A DNA stretch of 47,384 nucleotides from Clostridia bacterium (GCA_022793905.1 JAAWDU010000060.1:1-47384); one strand, 5' to 3'. Counted from the stretch's first letter, positions 9,351 to 23,111 are shown. The notes: generated by a model from the letters alone, not told the origin. Numbers and translations are program-made.

Positions 9351-11284
9351 CTATCTTTCCTCTTTCTCTTGTTCGGGAATTACTGTGTTTGTGTCTTCAT
9401 AGATGTTTTCATCATATCTTGTCATATCTCTTAAATTTCTTCTAAATTCTTCTTTTCTGCTTCCTTTATCTGAATAAGGACTTGCACTCTCTTCCTGAAA
9501 TCTGTCTTCTTTATTTTTGTATAGACCTCTTCTAATCAAATCACTAATCTTTGAGAAAATCCCATCTTTTCTCAAAGCAGGTAAATTTTTCTTATCTCCT
9601 ACTATATTAATTTTTACTGGTTCTTTTTCTTCTAGATTCGCTCGAAGAATTTGACCATCTTCAATCACATAATATTCTTCTCCTTTTTCAGTTTGAATAA
9701 CAATCAATCTATCTAGCACTTTAATTCCGTGCATTTGAATTTTGACTTAATACATTCTGCCTTAATTTATCAAACTGTCTTATTATTTCTCTATCATCTT
9801 CTCCCATATCATGTGTAAAATCAAAAATTTTTTCATCATCTAAATCTTGCTCTCCTTCTAAAAATCCTATTCGTCCGCTTCCAACAGTTACCCCATCTTT
9901 TTGATATATATCAATTCCGCAATTTTTTTCCTCTTACTGTAAGCTGAGAATATTTATCCATTTCTTGAGCTTTTCCATTTGCAAATAAAACACTTAAAAG
10001 CCCTGCCACTTGTTCTTTCTCATCTGGATTTACCATTTCTGCTATCTCTTGAACAAATTTCATATCCACCGAGTTTCTATCCCTATTACATCTTGCTTCT
10101 AATTCCATCATTTTTCTTGCTGTCAAACTTCCACTATCTACTAAAGTTTGCGCCTCTTTCATAATATCTCCAAAATATTTTTTCTCAATTTGGTCATATA
10201 CATTATAAATTTGCCCTATTGCGACTACCGTATTCTTTCCTGTACTTTTTTGGATTACTGCACATTCACTTGCTAATCCCTTAAATTTGTCCCATTTTCG
10301 CATTGTTTCTTCTCTTACATAGCCATCTGCCATTTCACTTTCGATTTCATCTTTAAAATATGTGTTAAACATTATTTTTAAGACATCTGAGACATTTTCT
10401 CCCATGCTTTCTTCTATTTCGCTCTTTACTTTTTGCATATACCTAAGCTTTTCTTCTACTGTGTCACTTGCATTTCTTGAAATTAGCTCTTCTTCATATG
10501 TTGGGTCTCCATAGAGTATATTTGTATAAAACAGATTTTCTTCTAATTTTTCATAAGCTCTTTTCACTCTTAATTGCTCTTCTTTAGGAAGTGTAGCATA
10601 ATTTTGATATTCTTCTAATATTTTAGAAATACCTTCTAATTCAATAATGTTCACATGTCCCTGATAAATTTCATCTGTTATTCCTAAAAAAGTATCACAA
10701 TATTCAAGTGGCATCTTCATAAGCCTTGGTACATCCCTATATAATCCACCTTTACCAATTTCCATAAGTTTTTCTTCTGATATGCTTAGTTCTAATATTT
10801 TCATAAAATTAGTTAAACTTCTATATCCATCTACATATACACCTGCTTTTTTACAAATCCAATTTGTTAAGCCCTCATTTAATCCTCTTCCTAATTCTCC
10901 ACCACCTTTATAACATTCTAGCATACCTGTTCCATATCTTAATCCTCTATCTTCGCATTCTTTTTTTGTTCTCCTCAAAATTGCATGTATCATTTCATGA
11001 AAAACAACGCCCTGCAATTTAGGAGATTCTTCAATATCTGAAGGTGTCATAATTCCATCATTTTCTTCTTGTGTGCATAAAGTTATAGAAGCTTTTTCTA
11101 CTAAATAATATCCTTTTGAGTCACTCCTTCTTTCATTTGTATATACTTTATCTAAATTCATAGACAAGCTTTTTTTAGCAAAACCTTTTCCATAAACCTT
11201 AACAAATGGTTTACAAGTTTTTAATTTTTCTATAACATATCTTACAATATACTCTTTTACCTCGCTATTTTCTACTTTATCCAT
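9351..11284 (-). CDS. Element-associated protein, about 644 aa, two CGG recoding sites
   Basis: Skips at 9919 (AAA TTG [C]GGA ATT) and 9729 (AAT GCA [C]GGA ATT) join ORF 9911..11284, the untracked stretch, and ORF 9351..9734; length 1934 = 2 mod 3. Confidence 0.65.
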
Positions 11285-11303
11285 AATCTTTCCTTTGTTT
11301 TAA

Positions 11304-11541
11304 TTAATAAATAATATCACTATTATTTTCTTCATGCATACTTCTTAAATAAGCAATAGTCTTCTCATCTTGCACTTTTTCTCTTTTCCCGCTTCTCTCC
11401 TTGAATTTCATAATAAATATACTCTATTCCTTTTTCTAGTCTTCTCATAGTTTTTACATATTTTTTTCCACGCTCTAATATCTCACATATGTAAAGCACG
11501 TTTTCTGCTTTTTCAAATTTCTTCTTTTCCTCATCACTCAT
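11304..11541 (-). CDS. Small hypothetical protein, one CGG recoding site
   Basis: MSDEEKKKFEKAENVLYICEILERGKKYVKTMRRLEKGIEYIYYEIQGEK-G-KREKVQDEKTIAYLRSMHEENNSDIIY with C at 11391 skipped; length 238 = 1 mod 3. Confidence 0.6.
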
Positions 11542-11560
11542 ATGTATATTTTTAAGCCCC

Positions 11561-13834
11561 CTATTCCTCTTTCATTTCATATTCATATACACAAACTATT
11601 TTAGTTTTAACATCTACCTCATTTATTTCTTGATTTATTCTAAATAGTTTTTGTTTTTTTGGCTCTAGCTTAAGCTTACTTATGTCTACAACTATTTTAT
11701 CTTGCAAATTCATTCCGAAGTGGTAATGTTTGATTACCATTATCATAATATATTATATTTGTAAGCGCTATTGCTTTCGCTTTTTTAGTTAATTTTATAT
11801 TATATAAATTAATTTTTTCTTCATCCTTTAATGTTTCTAATGCATTTTCTGGATTTATATGTAATATGCTATATTTTTCATCATTTAATACACCTGTACT
11901 TGCAAAATATGCATTCAAATTCGCACCAAATTCAGCCTTATCTATAGTACTATCTAAATTATTTGTAATCTCTTTTAAGGTTTCTATATATTCCTCATTT
12001 TTTGTATTTTTATTTATTTCTAAAATTCTAAATTTGCTTTTTTTAATTTCTCTATGTTTTGTATTTCCTAAAGTACTTATTTGGGTTTTGTCTTTTGTCA
12101 TAGTGCCAAATATATCAAATTCCTCTGATGCAAATAATACTTCTTCTTTTAAAGCTTCTTCTTTAATCTCTTTTAAAGCTCCTTTAAAATTTGCTTCTTT
12201 ACCTGATTTTAGTGTATTTATATCCTCAAGCACATTTGTGCTTGCAATAAAAATACTATCACATTCTTCTTTATTTAGCTTTTCCCTATTCTGTTTATCT
12301 AATTTCTTTCCAAGCTCTTCCATATCTTCATTATAATCAAATACCTTCTCAATCTGTCTTTTTATTTCTTCTTGTTTTTCTGGTTCGTTTAGACCAAGTG
12401 CCCCATCTTTATTAACAAATTTCCAAAATTCAAATATGCTTTTTTTATGTTCTTCTATTTCATCTAAATAGCTTTTTGCATTTTCTATTTTTTTATTAAG
12501 TCTTTCAAGAGAAGCTTCTAAAGCTTTTATATCTTGTCTTGTATCTCTTATTTGCAGACTTGTTCTTTCAAGTACTTTAGTAATTCCTATTAAATCATCA
12601 ATTGTATAAAACTCTTTGTCATCATAAACTAATTCTTCTTTATCCTTCTCTTCTCTCTTCCTTTTATATGGCTCTATTTCATCATTTTTTTCCTTTACCT
12701 TACGTTTTCCTATAAAAAAATATCTTATTTTTCCAAAAAAACTTTTTCTGCATTCTAAATAAGTAGTCACTTGTTTTTGTCTTAAATTATATTCTTCTTC
12801 TTTCTTCTTTTCTTCTTCTTTCAAATTTTCTAATCTGTCATAAAGTTCTAATATTTCTTCATTTTGTGCTTCTGATGCAACTCTACTTTTCAAAAACTCA
12901 TCTCTTATGAATGAACTTAAATCATCATAATTAACTGTTTTTGATATTTGATCTTCCTTTGCAGTTAAAAATTCTAGCCCTCCGATTATCTGATATTCTA
13001 ACTTCAAATTTATATCTACTTGGGAATTCCGTTTCTAATATAAATAATGCTTTGATTAATCTATAAAATTTTAATGCTTCTTCTTCATCATTTAACTTGA
13101 TTTTATAAACACTATTAACCCTTTCATATACCCTTGTATTTCCTACAATTTGAAAACTCATATTTTCATTTTTATCATATACCTCATACATTAAAGGCCA
13201 TTCTTTTGTAAATTCCCATATATATTTTTCTAAATCTGATACCTGTGATTTTGTAAAATATCTTTTTGAATAATCCAAATAACTTATTGGCACAAATATA
13301 TTTTTTTCTTTTCCTGTTTTTTCATATTTTATTTTTTGTTTTATTAAATAAAATAAAGAAGAACAATCTAGGTCTTCTATTGGTGCAATCATATAATAAG
13401 TTTTACTATATTCTGAATAATATATCTGCCATAAGTAATTCTCTCTATATTTCACTTTAAATGGAATTTCTTTTTCTAATACTTTTTGTTCTGCCTCTAA
13501 TTTTTCTACTTCACTTATCTGCATTTCTTGTACCATTTTTAGAAATATTGTATGCTTAAGTATTCCTTCTTCACCTTTTGGTTCTAAATATGTATAGAGA
13601 GGTGATGCCATCTTACTTTTTTCTCCGAAGTGAATTTAATCGATTTGCTTTTGTTAATAATATTTTTATCTTACTTATTGGTACATATTTATATACTTTA
13701 TACTTCTTTTCTTCATAATTTCTTGCTACTCTTATTTCTGAATTTATATCTTCTAATAAAATTTTTGGTATGTTATTTAAGTCTAAATCTAAATATTCAA
13801 GTTTATCTTTTATGCCATTTATCTTGTCTTCCAT
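11561..13834 (-). CDS. Coiled-coil-rich hypothetical protein, about 757 aa, three CGG recoding sites
   Basis: Skips at 13627 (TCA CTT [C]GGA), 12984 (GAT AAT [C]GGA GGG), 11717 (CCA CTT [C]GGA) join ORFs 13613..13834, 12931..13611, 11697..13007 and 11561..11746; length 0 mod 3. Confidence 0.65.
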
Positions 13835-14044
13835 ACTTCCTTCTTGCTTCCTCCTTTGTGCTTATTTATTTTTATTCTACTATAGATAAGAAAAGAAATC
13901 AATACAAATTTATAAAAAACGGAACTAAGATTTTCTAAGCTAATTACCACCGCATACTATATCTGTATTTCACTTCGTTCAAACAGCTATAGCAACTTCG
14001 CTAAAGGAAAATCTAAGTTTTACATAATTTCCTAGAATATAAAA

Positions 14045-14073
14045 AGCTTTGAACTTTTTATCTGTTCAAAGCT
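14045..14073. terminator. Hairpin downstream of P-type ATPase gene
   Basis: AGCTTTGAAC..GTTCAAAGCT. Confidence 0.65.
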
Positions 14074-14080
14074 CTTATTC

Positions 14081-16726
14081 TTAATAAATAGAATTTTGTT
14101 CTCTTGCTTCTTTATATTCATATACGGGCTTTCCAAAAACTAATTCATTTAGCTTTTTTTGAAGTTCCATAATAATTATAGGAATTATAGAAATACTAGC
14201 AATAATTAACCACTGCTTTAAATCTAATGGTATCAAATCAAATACATTTCTAACACTTGGCACTACTACTATTCCGCACTTGCATTATTAATCCTAAAAG
14301 AAATGCTAAACATAAGAATTTATTTTTAAACACACCACATTTAAAAATCGATTCTTCACTTCTTATATTAAAACTATGTACCATTTCTATCAGCCCTAAT
14401 GTAACAAAAGCCATCGTTCTAGCAGTTTCTAATCCGTAATACTTATTTCCAAAACTAAATACTAAAAGAGTAAGTATTCCGAAGCATAGTACCTTCTACA
14501 ATTATTTTTCCCCATAATCCATCTGCAAAAATACCTTTTCTCGCATCTTTTGGTTTTCTATTCATTATATCCTTATCTTCAGGTTCTAATCCTAAAGCTA
14601 TAGCTGGGAAAGAATCTGTAACTAAATTTATCCATAAAAGTTGAACAGCCAAAAGAGGTGTATTCATTCCTAAAAGTAATCCAATAAAAATTGTAACTAT
14701 CTCTCCTATATTAGTTGCAATTAAAAAATGTATTGCTTTCCTTATATTTTCATATATGCTCCTTCCTTGTTTTACTGCTTCTACAATTGTCACAAAATTA
14801 TCATCTGTAAGTACCATATCTGCTGCATTTTTTGCAACATCTGTACCATTTAAGCCCATTGCAATTCCAATATCTGCATTTTTTAGAGCTGGTGCATCAT
14901 TTACCCCATCTCCCGTCATTGCGGTTACTCTTCCGAGTGCTTCTAAACGCTTTAACAATTCTTACTTTGTGTTCCGGAGAAACTCTTGCAAACACACTGT
15001 ATTTCATTATATCTTTTTCTAATAAATTTTGTGGAATTTTATCAAGTTCTTTCCCTGTTATTGCCAAAGTATTATTTGTTAAAATTCCGAAGTTCTTTTG
15101 CTATTGCTTTTGCTGTTATTATATGGTCTCCAGTAATCATAACTGTTTTTATTCCAGCATTTTTACAATCTCTTATCGCTTTTTTTACTCCTTCTCTTGG
15201 TGGGTCAATCATTCCGCACTAATCCGAACAAAATTCAAATTTTGTTCTACATGTTCTGCATCTAAATTGTGTGGGAATGCTTCTATATCCTTATACGCAA
15301 CAGCAAGAACTCTTAGTGCTTTTTCTGCGAGATTTAGATTCTTATTTAATATCATTTCTTTAAGGCTTGCATCTAATGTTTTAATTTCTCCATCTTTATA
15401 TAGTTTCTCACACTTATTCAATAATACATCTACTGCACCTTTTGTAATTATCCTATATTTCCCTCCGAATCTTATGAATAGTTGTCATTAGTTTTCTTTC
15501 TGAATCAAAAGGAATTTCTGCAATTCTTTCAAAAGTCTCATAAAGACTTGATTTATTTATTCCATATTCTTTTGCTTTATAGACAATTGCATTTTCTGTT
15601 GGATCCCCGACTTACTTCTCCTGTTTTTGTAATAATACTATCTGTACACATCGTTCCAAGTTCTAAGACAAACTCAGTATCTCCATATGTTTCTACCACT
15701 TGCATTTTATTTTGTGTTAAAGTTCCAGTTTTATCTGAACAAATTACACTACTACTTCCAAGTGTTTCAACTGCAGATAATCGCCTTATTATAGAATTTT
15801 TCTTTGCCATTTTTGTTACACCTATTGAAAGCATTATTGTAACAATAGCAGGAAGTCCCTCTGGGATTGCTGCAACAGCAAGTCCAATTGATGTCATAAA
15901 CATCTCTTTTACATGAATATGCTTAAATACCCCAATAAAAAATATAAGTCCACATATAACTAAACACACAGTCCCAAGACTTTTTCCGTACTTCTTCTAA
16001 TTTCCTTTGAATTGGTGTTTGTGGTGCTTCATCTTCTGAAATTATTTTTGCTATTTCACCAAGCTTTGTTTCCATACCTGTTTTTATTATAACAGCTTTT
16101 GCATGCCCATTTGTTATCATTGTTCCGCCCCATGCCATATTTAAAATATCAGCAGTTTCAAGCTCTCCTTTTACTTCAAATTTATCATTTTTTAATACTG
16201 GCACTGTTTCCCCTGTTAGAGAAGATTCATCAATTTTTAAATTAAAACTTTCTAAGAGCCTTGCATCTGCTGGAACATAATTCCCAGCTTCTAAAATAAC
16301 TATATCACCAGGCACAACATTTTCTGCTTGAATTATTCTTTGCTCTCCATCTCTTATTACTTTTGCAGTAGGTGCAGACATCTTCTTTAGTGCTTCTAAT
16401 GATTTCTCTGCTTTACTTTCTTGTACAAGTCCCATTATTGCATTAAAAACTACTATTGTAATTATTATTATAGATTCTATGTAATCGCCTGTCCCATCTA
16501 CTTTTGCCATTATAGCTGAAACGCATGATGCTAAAATAAGTATAATTATCATAAAATCATTAAATTGCTTAATAAATTTTATAAATATATTTTGCTTTTT
16601 TTCATGCTTTAAAATATTTTTCCCAAATGTTTCTAATCTTGCCTCTGCTTCACCTTGCTTTAACCCTCTTATAAAATCGGTTTTAAATTTTCTTTTTACT
16701 TCCTCTTTAGACATTAAATGTTCCAT
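14081..16726 (-). CDS. Cation-transporting (Ca2+-type) P-type ATPase, nine CGG recoding sites
   Basis: Motifs DKTGTLT and SLTGE plus, after skipping, [46 protein letters not shown]. Skips at 15988, 15609, 15467, 15226, 15216, 15089, 14935, 14481, 14277; length 2646 = 0 mod 3. Confidence 0.93.
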
Positions 16727-16915
16727 TTTCGTATCTCTTCACTCCTTTACTTTTGTTTAAGTTTGCAGGTCTTACCTTTTCTTATAGCTTCGCTATTTAG
16801 AAATTGCTAGTCTGCTATTTTTAAATATATATTCATGTTTTATCCTCTTTATTCCTATTTATTTTTAAGTTGAATTTGTACTTCTATTTTTTTCAGATTT
16901 CCATATAATATTATT

Positions 16916-17990
16916 ATGATAAAGAAAAATTTTAGAATTAATTTTATTTTTATACATTTAAGAAAACATTTATTATCTATAATATTTGTACTATTTTTAG
17001 TAGGCTTAATTGCATTTTCTCAAGATAACTTAGCTTCTGCTAAAAATGGACTTAGCCTTTGGGTAAACTCTGTTGTACCTGCTCTACTTCCGTTTTTTAT
17101 TGCTTGCGAGTTACTTTCTCATACAGATATAATAGATATTTTAGGAAAAAAATTAAATAAAATAATGAGACCTCTATTTAATGTTCCCGGAGAAGGTGCT
17201 TTTCCTTTGATTATGGGAATAATAAGTGGTTATCCTGTTGGTGCAAAAATTGTAACTAATTTTAGAAAAGCACGGAATTTGTACAAAAGAAGAGGCAGAA
17301 AGACTTATAACTTTTACAAATAATTCTGGTCCACTTTTTATAATTGGAACTGTGGGTATTTCACTCTTTGGAAATACAACAATTGGATTTGTACTATTTT
17401 TAACACATATTTTATCTTGTTTGACAGTGGGAATTTTATTTAGATTTTGGAAATGTAAGAAAAAAAACATTATAAGTAAAAATCATGCCAATCTTGGTTC
17501 TAAAAAAGACCAAAAGACTACAGCAAATTTTTCTAATCTTGGCTCTATACTTCAAAATAGTATCATGAGTTCAATAAATACAATTATTATGATTGGTGGT
17601 TTTGTAATGCTTTTTAGTGTTATTATTTCCATACTTAATAACACTAAAATATTTGAAATATTATCTATAGTTTCATCACCAATATTAAATAAGCTAAACT
17701 TGCCTATTTCTTTTGCAAATGGTTTTTTTGCAGGAATTATAGAACTAACTAATGGAGTTTCTTTAATATCTAAAGTCCCTTTTAAAGCAATTTCTGTAAA
17801 TATGATTATTTGCTCATTTTTACTTGGTTTTGGCGGTATTTCTATTTTGCTTCAAGTACTAAGTATTACTTCTACATCAGATATATCCATAAAACCATAT
17901 ATAATGGCAAAACTTATGCAAGGTTCATTTGCAGCTATTTACACCTACTTAATTTTGAGTAATTTTGCATTTTTAAACTTTGATATATAG
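16916..17990 (+). CDS. ylbJ: YlbJ-like nucleoside recognition/sporulation integral membrane protein, one CGG recoding site
   Basis: FRKA-[C]GGA at 17273 gives NFRKAGICTKEEAERLITFTNNSGPLFIIGTVGISLFGN, joining ORFs 16916..17323 and 17352..17990; plus-strand gene. Confidence 0.85.
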
Positions 17991-17992
17991 TT

Positions 17993-18376
17993 TTATCTAT
18001 AATACCTATTTCCAGCATATCTATTGCAACCACATCCACAGTTATTTGAATTTGTATTATTTATAGTGTTTATATCACTTAAACTATTTGTGTTATTATT
18101 ACAATTCATAATATCACATATATTGTAATCATCTTCTCTATCATTTATAAAATTTAAAATTAGCCTTGTAATAACTGCTGAAATAAAAGCAAGTATTGTA
18201 TATATAATTGCATAGACTAAAAAACTTGCATCAAATACTGCAAATGTTACAATTAAATAAATTGCAAATATAAGACTTGCAACTGCAATTGGACTTTTTA
18301 TCTGTCTTTCTAACACTGATGCAATAATAATTGTTGCGACTGGAAGCGCAAAAAGTAGTAGTAATAAATTTCCCAT
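17993..18376 (-). CDS. Hypothetical small membrane protein
   Basis: Intact ORF, two hydrophobic segments, Asn-rich tail. Confidence 0.5.
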   Translation of the reverse strand: MGNLLLLLFALPVATIIIASVLERQIKSPIAVASLIFAIYLIVTFAVFDASFLVYAIIYTILAFISAVITRLILNFINDREDDYNICDIMNCNNNTNSLSDINTINNTNSNNCGCGCNRYAGNRYYR

Positions 18377-18427
18377 ATGTATCTCCTCCTATTTTATATA
18401 TATTATGAGAAATTTAAAATTTGGTTA

Positions 18428-19171
18428 CTATTTGTATTTTACTTCTACTAAATATAAACCATGTGCTGGAAGTGTCTTTCCTGCTTTTTGCCTATCTTTC
18501 ATCTCTATTATACTTGGCAATTCTTCTGGTTTTATTTTCCCGGAGCCCTACTTCTACTAGAGTTCCAGAAATTATCCTAACCATATTATATAAAAATCCG
18601 GTTTCCTGTAAGCTCAATTATTATTCTTTCATCTTTTTTCTCGATTTTAGTTTTATAAATTGTTCTTACACTACTTTTACTACTTGTTCCACTTGATTTA
18701 AAAGCTTTAAAATCATGTGTTCCTTCAAAATATTTTATTGCTTTTTGCATTTTTTCAAAATCTAGTTTTTGAGGTATATGATATTCTAAAGCTCTAAATA
18801 CTGCACTTCCGAAATTCACTATTATTTATAATATATCTATAAGTTTTCTCTTTTGCACAATATCTTGCATGAAAATCTTCTTCTACTTCTTCAATCCCTT
18901 TAATTACTATTGAATTCTTTAGATTTGCATTAAATGCTTTTTGCATTTTCTTTAAATCAAGTGTACTTTCAGTCTTAAAATTAGCAATTTGACCGGAGTG
19001 CATGCACTCCGGCTATCTGTCCTTCCGTGAGCTATTTAGCTCTACATCTTCTTTTGTAATTAGTTTTATTACATTCTCTATTTCACCTTGAATATTAGGT
19101 CTTCCAGGCTGTTTTTGCCACCCACCAAAGCCTTTTCCGTCATATTCTATTGTTAATTTTATGTTTCTCAA
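18428..19171 (-). CDS. truA: tRNA pseudouridine synthase A, six CGG recoding sites
   Basis: TTG start [28 protein letters not shown]; skips at 19027, 19011, 18995 give NSSGRTDSGVHALGQIANF; further skips 18811, 18600, 18542 give [38 protein letters not shown]; length 744 = 0 mod 3. Confidence 0.95.
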
Positions 19172-19178
19172 AAATACT

Positions 19179-20838
19179 TTACTCCTTTATTGCTTTTTTT
19201 AATCTTGCTTCCACACTATTCTTTCCAAGTACTTGCATTATTTCATACATATCTGGTGTATTTGCTCTTCCTGTTAATGCTATTCTAATTACTGTACTTA
19301 TATCCCCAACATGGCCTTTGTAGTTTTCTGGATTTTGTTTATACTCTTTAACTTCTCTTGCATATCCAAATTCCTCTGCTAAATCTTTCATCTTATTAAA
19401 CCAAATTTGTTTATCATCAGATAAATCAAAATATTTTTCAATATATGTTTTTACTATCTTATTTATCTCTGTTTCATCATTTATATTTTGATATTCATAA
19501 TTTATATCTTTTTCTAAAAATCTTGAGTCATACATATATTCAATATTATCTTTAATATCAGACCATTTGGCAATATCTTTTCTAGGCTTCTCATTTCCTC
19601 TCTCTATCCCTAAAATTTTTAAGGTGTATTCTATGTCATCCTCGAGCATTTTTTTCAAATCTAGGTCATATTCTTCGCTCCAAGCGCATACTTCTTTGAA
19701 CACTTCCTCCTTTGTGTATCTCGAAATTACTGTTTTTGAAATATCCAAAAGTTTTACCATATCAAATAAGGCTCCACTTACACTCATTTTATTTAATGCA
19801 AGTTCAAATTCATCCATGCTTGCAGTTTTATTTTGTTTTCTCCACCCTTCAAAATTTGAGTTAGCAATATTTAATAAATATTCTTTTGCAGCATCTGCTG
19901 GAATTCCTTCTTTTGCATAATATTCAACTGCTGCTTCTGGGTCTTTTCTCTTACTTAACTTTCTTTTTGCTCCGGTCTTCTTCTTTCATGATTGGTGCAA
20001 TATGTGCAAATTTTGGAAGTTTAACTCCAAGTGCACCAAAAAGCTGTACGTGCACTGGAAGTGAAGAAAGCCATTCATCTCCGTCGTATTACATGAGTTG
20101 TTCCCATTAAATAATCATCAACTGCATGTGCAAAATGGTATGTAGGTAATCCGGTCAGACTTAATTATAACTATGTCTTGATCATTTTCTGGAAAATCTA
20201 TGTTACCTTTTATGACATCATGATGTTTTATCTTCTTTTCTGGATTTCCCTCAGACCTAAATCTTATTATATATTCTTCACCATTTTTTATCCTTTTTTC
20301 TATCTCATCAAGTCCAAGATTTCTACAAGTTGCCCATTCTCCATAATATCCTGGTCTTAATTTTGCATTTTCCTGCTTTTTCCTCATTTCTTCTAAATCA
20401 TCTGATTTACAAAAACATGGGTATGCCTTTTTTTCTTCGATCAGTCTCTTAGCAAATGCTTGATATATCTCTTTTCTCTGACTTTGTTTGTATGGTCCAT
20501 ACTCACCATTTGAAGTTTCTTCATCAATCATTCCTTCATTTGGTTCAAGATTAAATTTTTTTAATGCCTCGATAATTCCGAGTAACTCCATTCTCAACTT
20601 CCCTTTTTTGGTCTGTATCTTCTATTCTTAAAATAAACACACCCTCTGTTTGTTTTGCAAGTTTTGAACAGATTACACTTGTATAAATTCCACCAATATG
20701 CACAAAGCCTGTTGGACTAGGTGCAAATCTTACTACCATTGCCCCTTCTTTTAAATTTCTTTTAGGATACTTTTCTTCATAATATTCTCTATCTTTTACC
20801 TTCGGAAATATTAAATTTGCTAATTCTTTATAATCCAT
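19179..20838 (-). CDS. gltX: Glutamyl-tRNA synthetase, four CGG recoding sites
   Basis: [19 protein letters not shown] start; skips 20580 (NGVTGIIEAL), 20153 ([26 protein letters not shown]), 20083 ([12 protein letters not shown]), 19974 ([17 protein letters not shown]); length 1660 = 1 mod 3. Confidence 0.95.
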
Positions 20839-20843
20839 AAAAT

Positions 20844-22876
20844 TTATACCTCCATTATAATTGGGAGCACCATTGGGTTTCTCCTATTTTTTTGTAATAA
20901 TATATCTCTTAAAGTCTCTTTTATTGCAATTTTTATAACTGACCAATCTGTTATATTATTTTCTTGAATTTCTTTTAATCTGTATCTTAATGCTTGTTTC
21001 ATGTCTTCCATCAAATTTTCTGATTCACGTATATATACAAATCCTCTTGAAATTATATCTGGTCCTGAAACAATTTCTCCAGTCGATTTATCCATCGCTA
21101 ATACTACTATAATTAAACCATCTTGTGATAAATGCTGTCTATCTTTTAATACAATGCTTCCAACATCTCCGATTCCAAGTCCATCTACCATTACTTTTCC
21201 GTGCTGGAACTGAACCTGCTATTTTCGCTTCATTTTCTCCTATTTCAAGTACTCTACCATTTTTCATTATAAATATATTTTCATGTGGTATGCCTATCTT
21301 TTCTGCCGTTTCTGCATGTGCTATAAGTTGTCTATATTCCCCATGTACTGGCATAAAGTATTTTGGTTTTATTAATGATAGCATAAGTTTTTGCTCTTCT
21401 TGGCATCCATGCCCTGATACATGTATATCTGCAAGTGAACTATATACTACTTCTGCACCGATTTGCATTAAGTCATCTATTACTTTTGATACAAATTTTT
21501 CATTTCCTGGTATTGGGTTTGCAGAAATTATAACCAAATCATTTGGTGTTATTTCTACTTTTTTGTGCTCTCCTGCCGCCATTCTTGTAAGTGCTGACAT
21601 TGGCTCTCCTTGGCTACCAGTTGTAATTATTGTTAAACATTCATCAGGATAACTTTTTACCATTTCAATGTCAATTATTGTATTTTTTGGTATTTCCATA
21701 TATCCTAATTCTACAGCAGTTTCTATCATTTTTACCATACTTCTACCACAAATTGCAACTTTTCTTCCATATTTCACTGAAGAATTAATTATTTGCTGTA
21801 CTCTATGTACATTTGATGCAAATGTTGCAACTACAATTCTTTTTGTACAATGTGCATAAAGTTCATCAAGTACATCTCCAATTGTACTTTCTGATTTAGT
21901 AAATCCTTTTCTTTCAGCATTTGTACTATCTGACATTAAAAGCATTACACCTTTTTCGCCTATTTCAGCAAGTCTTCCAAAATTGATTTTTTGACCATCT
22001 ATTGGTGTATAATCAATTTTGAAGTCTCCTGTATGGACAACTGTTCCAATTGGTGTATATATTGCAAAACCTACTGCATCTGGAATACTATGTGATGTTC
22101 TAATAAATTCAACTTTAATTTTACCAAAATTAACTGTTTCTCCCTGAGCAATTTCATGCATTTTTGTACTTTTTAAAAGTCTATGTTCTTCAAGTTTATT
22201 TCTAAGAAGTCCAAGAGTAAATCTAGTTGCATAAATTGGTACATTTACTTGTCTCAAAAGATATGGAATTCCTCCAATATGGTCTTCATGACCATGTGTT
22301 ATAACTAATCCTTTAATTTTATCTCTATTTTTTTCTAAATAAGTTGTATCTGCGACAACTAAGTCTACTCCAAGCATATCTTCTGTTGGAAATGCTAAAC
22401 CGGCAATCTACTATTATAATTTCATCTTCATATTCAAAAACTGTTATGTTTTTTCCTATTTCAAGAAGTCCTCCTAATGGAATTATCTTAAGTGGAGATT
22501 TTTTCATTCTAACATCTTCATTCTGCTTTTTTGAATTTCTTCTTCCTCTTTTTGATATTTTACTGTTTCTTTCTTGTATATTTACTTCTTTTTTTGCTAT
22601 TAAATTTTCACTTTGCTCTTCTTTCTTATGTCTTTTAAGCTTATTCTCGCGTCCTTTTGCTTGTTTTTCTGTATTTTTTGTAATTAGCTTTTCTTCACTA
22701 TTTTCTCTTATTTCTTTATTTACTGTTTTTCTCTTTTGACTTTCTCTTCTTACATGAACTTCTCTTTTCTTTCCTTCTTTTTTTATTACAGGCTCTTTTT
22801 TTTCCTGTTTCTCATTTGAACTCGTCATATGTTTTTCACGTTCCTTTCTTATTTCTCCCGAAAAACCAAACAACAT
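20844..22876 (-). CDS. rnj: Ribonuclease J, two CGG recoding sites
   Basis: [11 protein letters not shown]; skips 22402 ([20 protein letters not shown]) and 21201 ([17 protein letters not shown]); length 2033 = 2 mod 3. Confidence 0.93.
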
Positions 22877-23111
22877 TTAAAGCTAAGACAAAGTGAAGTG
22901 CTTTTCGCACAAAAAACTTTGCCTATTTGCAATTTCTTATTCAATTTTCCCGTTCAACAAATTTTCTTTAACAAACACAGCATTTGTTTGCTTCAAAATC
23001 TCATCCTTACCATACTAAACATAGTATGATACACATTGTTTATTATTATACTATATCTCCCAAAATTTGTCAAGCAGGATGTTTAAAAAAGCTCCCCACA
23101 TATGTGTTTTA

